Both the position numbers and the translations under genes were made by a program. 58,759 nucleotides of DNA from Candidatus Peribacteraceae bacterium (GTDB taxonomy: Bacteria > Patescibacteriota > Gracilibacteria > Peribacterales > Peribacteraceae): assembly GCA_028703835.1 (NCBI GenBank), contig JAQVMB010000008.1, forward strand, positions 1 to 58,759, written 5' to 3'. Below the pieces are notes generated by a model that saw only the letters and a program-made list of their open reading frames with translations, was not told the origin of the DNA and did no database searches. Positions 57,160 through 58,759 of the stretch are shown here, piece by piece (the first letter of the stretch is position 1; each line of letters begins with the position of its first letter).

Positions 57160-57210
57160 CAGTCCCGCCGCGCGGTGCGGATCGGGAAGGGGGCGGGATA
57201 CCATCAATAA
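57160..57210 (+). pseudogene. Third copy of the rlmH 3' end
   Basis: The 17 codons read QSRRAVRIGKGAGYHQ-stop. From 57168 on it is nearly identical in DNA to 56393-56427 (CCGCGCGGTGC, GATCGGGAAGGGG and CGGGATACCA shared). Copies 2 and 3 bracket the DUF134-DUF5320 pair as direct repeats. Confidence 0.85.
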
Positions 57211-57248
57211 TCGGTGCGTTTGGCAGTTGTGGCCGTGCAAAAATTCCC

Positions 57249-57254
57249 TATACT
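57249..57254 (+). promoter_or_regulatory. tRNA-Glu promoter -10 (TATACT)
   Basis: TATACT lies 37 nt before the mature tRNA, with a weak TTGTGG -35 16 nt upstream. Confidence 0.55.
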
Positions 57255-57291
57255 TCCCGTGCCGCGATGGCGGATCGTTCTTTTTTCGACC

Positions 57292-57366
57292 GGCCTCATC
57301 GTCTAACGGTTAGGACACGGGATTCTCATTCCCGTAATCGGGGTTCGATTCCCCGTGAGGCTGCCA
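57292..57366 (+). tRNA. tRNA-Glu (anticodon CTC)
   Basis: The acceptor arms GGCCTCA and TGAGGCT pair (one G-T). The anticodon stem CGGGA/TCCCG holds the loop TTCTCAT, giving anticodon CTC. The T arm has GGTTCGATTCC with 5-bp stem. Discriminator G and CCA are encoded. It lies just before the AT-rich rmuC, a common place for islands to begin. Confidence 0.96.
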
Positions 57367-57438
57367 CCATGCGCACGTGACCGTGCTGCCTATACGCTAC
57401 AGTTTCTCCATATATCCAGATCGCTTCTCGTCTACGAG

Positions 57439-57454
57439 CTTCAATTGAAGCTTG
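57439..57454. repeat. Perfect 16-bp palindrome
   Basis: AGCTTCAATTGAAGCT lies between tRNA-Glu and rmuC. It could be an operator or a recombination site. Confidence 0.6.
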
Positions 57455-57504
57455 GAGGGCAAAAAGGGAAAGCGTAAGATAAGCTTCTTTTTGATAAAAA
57501 GACT

Positions 57505-58725
57505 ATGAATTTTCTCTTCGGGGCTATCGGGATAGTTATTGGATTTATTGCCGGAGGTGCTGCCGCATTTTTTTGGGTGAGGTCCATTTATGAACAGCAG
57601 CTAAACAATATTCGACTCACCGAGGAAAAGTTGAATAATTCTTTCACGACAGTCGCTTCTTCCGTTCTAGAGAAACACACCAAGCAATTTGAGCAAAGTG
57701 CACAAAAGGATCTGAAACAGATTACAACTGAAGCAGAAGGCCAGATTGCACTACATAAACAAGCGATTACCTCAGCCGTTGATGATTTGAAGAAACAATT
57801 AACAGATGCCAACAAAAAGATTGAAGAATTTGAGAAGGATAGAACTGATAAATATGCAAAGCTTGATGGGAAGCTTGATGGGATTTCTTCGCGTGAAGAT
57901 AAATTAATTCTAGTTACTCAACATTTGAAGTCTGCACTCACAACAAGTGAATCCGTTCGCGGCAAATGGGGCGAACTTGTTCTGCGGAATATATTTAAAC
58001 TGAGTGGTTTGACAGAAGGGAAGGACTTCACGATTCAGCAATCTACAACAACTGAGGAAGGCAACCGGTTGCGCCCTGATTGCATCATCAGACTTCCGAA
58101 TAGCGATAAATGTCTATTGATAGATGCAAAGGCTTCTCTCTACGAAAGTTATGAGGCAGCCGATGAGGCAAAAACCGAAGAGGAACGTCAGAAGCTCCAT
58201 AAAGAATTTGCCGCAAAGCTCCGTGGAAGGATTAAAGACCTTTCAAAGCGAGAGTATCAAGAGAAAATACCCGACTCGGTGCCATATGTTGTTCTCTTCG
58301 TCCCAAGCGAAGCGGCAATGAGGGCTGCACTGGAAGCAGATCATAAGCTGCTTGAGGATTGTGCCTCTAGTCGGATAATTCTGAGCAGTCCCGCTACGCT
58401 TATGGCATTAGTACTTCTCGTTGCAGATGCGTGGCGTCATCACAATACCGCCACTAAGGCGGTGGCTCTCGTTCAGGAGGTGAAAGATTTGGGTAATAGA
58501 TTAGTGCTTTTTGTCGATAGACTTGCAGGGGTACAGAAAGGAATGGATTTTGCCGCGAAGCACTGGAATCTGGCTGTGAGTACATCATGGACAGGCCAGA
58601 AGGGCGTGATCCGCTCGCTTGATAAAATAGCAAGGGGCTGGCCTAGGAGATTTCTTCTTCTAGACTTTCTTCCATGCGCCTCAAGTGGAGCAAGCTCACA
58701 GCAAAACAGACGGAGGATCTCTTGA
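57505..58725 (+). CDS. rmuC: RmuC-family DNA recombination protein, 3' end altered by an IS
   Basis: The frame (406 residues as read) has an N-terminal membrane anchor (about residues 4-25), a long coiled coil (about 30-125) and the RmuC nuclease-like core: ESVRGKWGELVLRNIFKLSGL, LRPDCIIRLPNSDKCLLIDAKASL (PD-DxK type) and VLFVPSEAAMRAALEAD. It limits inversions at short repeats. Codons are much more A/T-rich than elsewhere in the window, suggesting transfer. After GVIRSLDKIARG the frame enters what looks like an IS end (about 58634), so the last ~30 residues are not native RmuC. Confidence 0.88.
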   Translation: MNFLFGAIGIVIGFIAGGAAAFFWVRSIYEQQLNNIRLTEEKLNNSFTTVASSVLEKHTKQFEQSAQKDLKQITTEAEGQIALHKQAITSAVDDLKKQLTDANKKIEEFEKDRTDKYAKLDGKLDGISSREDKLILVTQHLKSALTTSESVRGKWGELVLRNIFKLSGLTEGKDFTIQQSTTTEEGNRLRPDCIIRLPNSDKCLLIDAKASLYESYEAADEAKTEEERQKLHKEFAAKLRGRIKDLSKREYQEKIPDSVPYVVLFVPSEAAMRAALEADHKLLEDCASSRIILSSPATLMALVLLVADAWRHHNTATKAVALVQEVKDLGNRLVLFVDRLAGVQKGMDFAAKHWNLAVSTSWTGQKGVIRSLDKIARGWPRRFLLLDFLPCASSGASSQQNRRRIS

Positions 58726-58759
58726 GACTTTTCGTTGCGGGCGTGACCGCGAGAGCTGC
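58634..58759 (+). mobile_element. Left end of an IS1595-like insertion sequence (cut by window edge)
   Basis: A candidate terminal repeat begins GGGGCTGGCCTAGGAGA at 58634, within the rmuC frame. A transposase-like open frame starts at 58674. The element continues beyond the window. Confidence 0.55.
58674..58759 (+). CDS. IS1595-family transposase, N-terminal fragment
   Basis: The 28 visible codons (MRLKWSKLTAKQTEDLLRLF, then VAGVTARA) resemble the N-terminal helix-turn-helix start of IS1595-type transposases. TAGACT (58661-58666) lies 7 nt before the ATG. It overlaps the end of the rmuC frame in another register. The short length limits confidence. Confidence 0.6.
   Translation, partial: MRLKWSKLTAKQTEDLLRLFVAGVTARA

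Noticed and set aside
1-58759. Recoded UGA (UGA=Gly) as in Gracilibacteria/Absconditabacteria
   Set aside because: Many genes end at TGA at the expected family length, and RF2 is present with a regulatory in-frame TGA.

Overview
The window is a GC-rich, gene-dense bacterial chromosome segment with mostly single-copy housekeeping genes: translation factors, ribosomal proteins, folate and thymidylate enzymes, cell-envelope enzymes and a protein-export subunit. I infer a Candidate Phyla Radiation (CPR) bacterium, most like Ca. Peribacteria/Peregrinibacteria. The grounds are the mixture of minimal housekeeping genes with a giant secreted Cys-rich/subtilase protein, two-subunit 2-oxoacid:ferredoxin oxidoreductase, four-helix-bundle protein, DUF134/DUF5320 proteins and many unrecognised small proteins. 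This is an inference; no rRNA gene is present to fix it. The genetic code is standard: TGA ends many genes, and RF2 is present with its own autoregulatory TGA frameshift. That argues against the UGA=Gly Gracilibacteria/Absconditabacteria.

Layout. 1-2.2 kb: squalene/phytoene synthase-like gene (cut by the left edge) and prfB with a programmed frameshift. 2.4-5.6 kb: two PilN/PilO-like membrane proteins, then infC-rpmI-rplT. 5.6-12.3 kb: membrane protein, NIF3-like protein, glycosyltransferase, korAB and a REP-associated transposase. 12.4-20.7 kb: trmD, a likely non-coding transcript, DUF167, a DsbA-like lipoprotein, WecG/TagA, gpmA, a divergent UPP synthase, a UDP-GlcNAc 2-epimerase-like protein and an O-antigen ligase-like protein. 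21.5-31.2 kb: guaA, an ECF sigma with a FecR/DUF5667 partner, efp, a RelE/RHH toxin-antitoxin cassette, gatB, a second ECF sigma and def. 31.3-39.9 kb: one 2868-residue secreted protein. 40-47.6 kb: dnaQ-like exonuclease, nth, a TrmB-type regulator, a DUF4015-type glycosidase, thyA-folA and folB. 47.6-57.4 kb: SecD with an inserted parvulin domain beside a SecD-P1-like lipoprotein, nucleotidyltransferase, half of a sugar-phosphate transferase, a metallopeptidase, rlmD, rlmH, DUF134/DUF5320 and tRNA-Glu. Right edge: an AT-richer rmuC whose end runs into an IS1595-like element.

Three patterns cut across the annotation. (1) At five conserved genes (efp, gatB, dnaQ, rlmD, rlmH) the last codons are found again downstream. 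Some copies are synonymous but diverged, and they often bracket a cassette (toxin-antitoxin, DUF134/DUF5320, the giant surface protein). This looks like att scars of elements integrating at gene 3' ends. (2) About two dozen genes have a TANNNT -10 hexamer 6-9 nt before the start codon and no Shine-Dalgarno sequence, which points to widespread leaderless mRNAs. (3) Several families of short tandem repeats form imperfect palindromes between genes and are inserted in frame in at least two genes; one membrane protein carries three different families.
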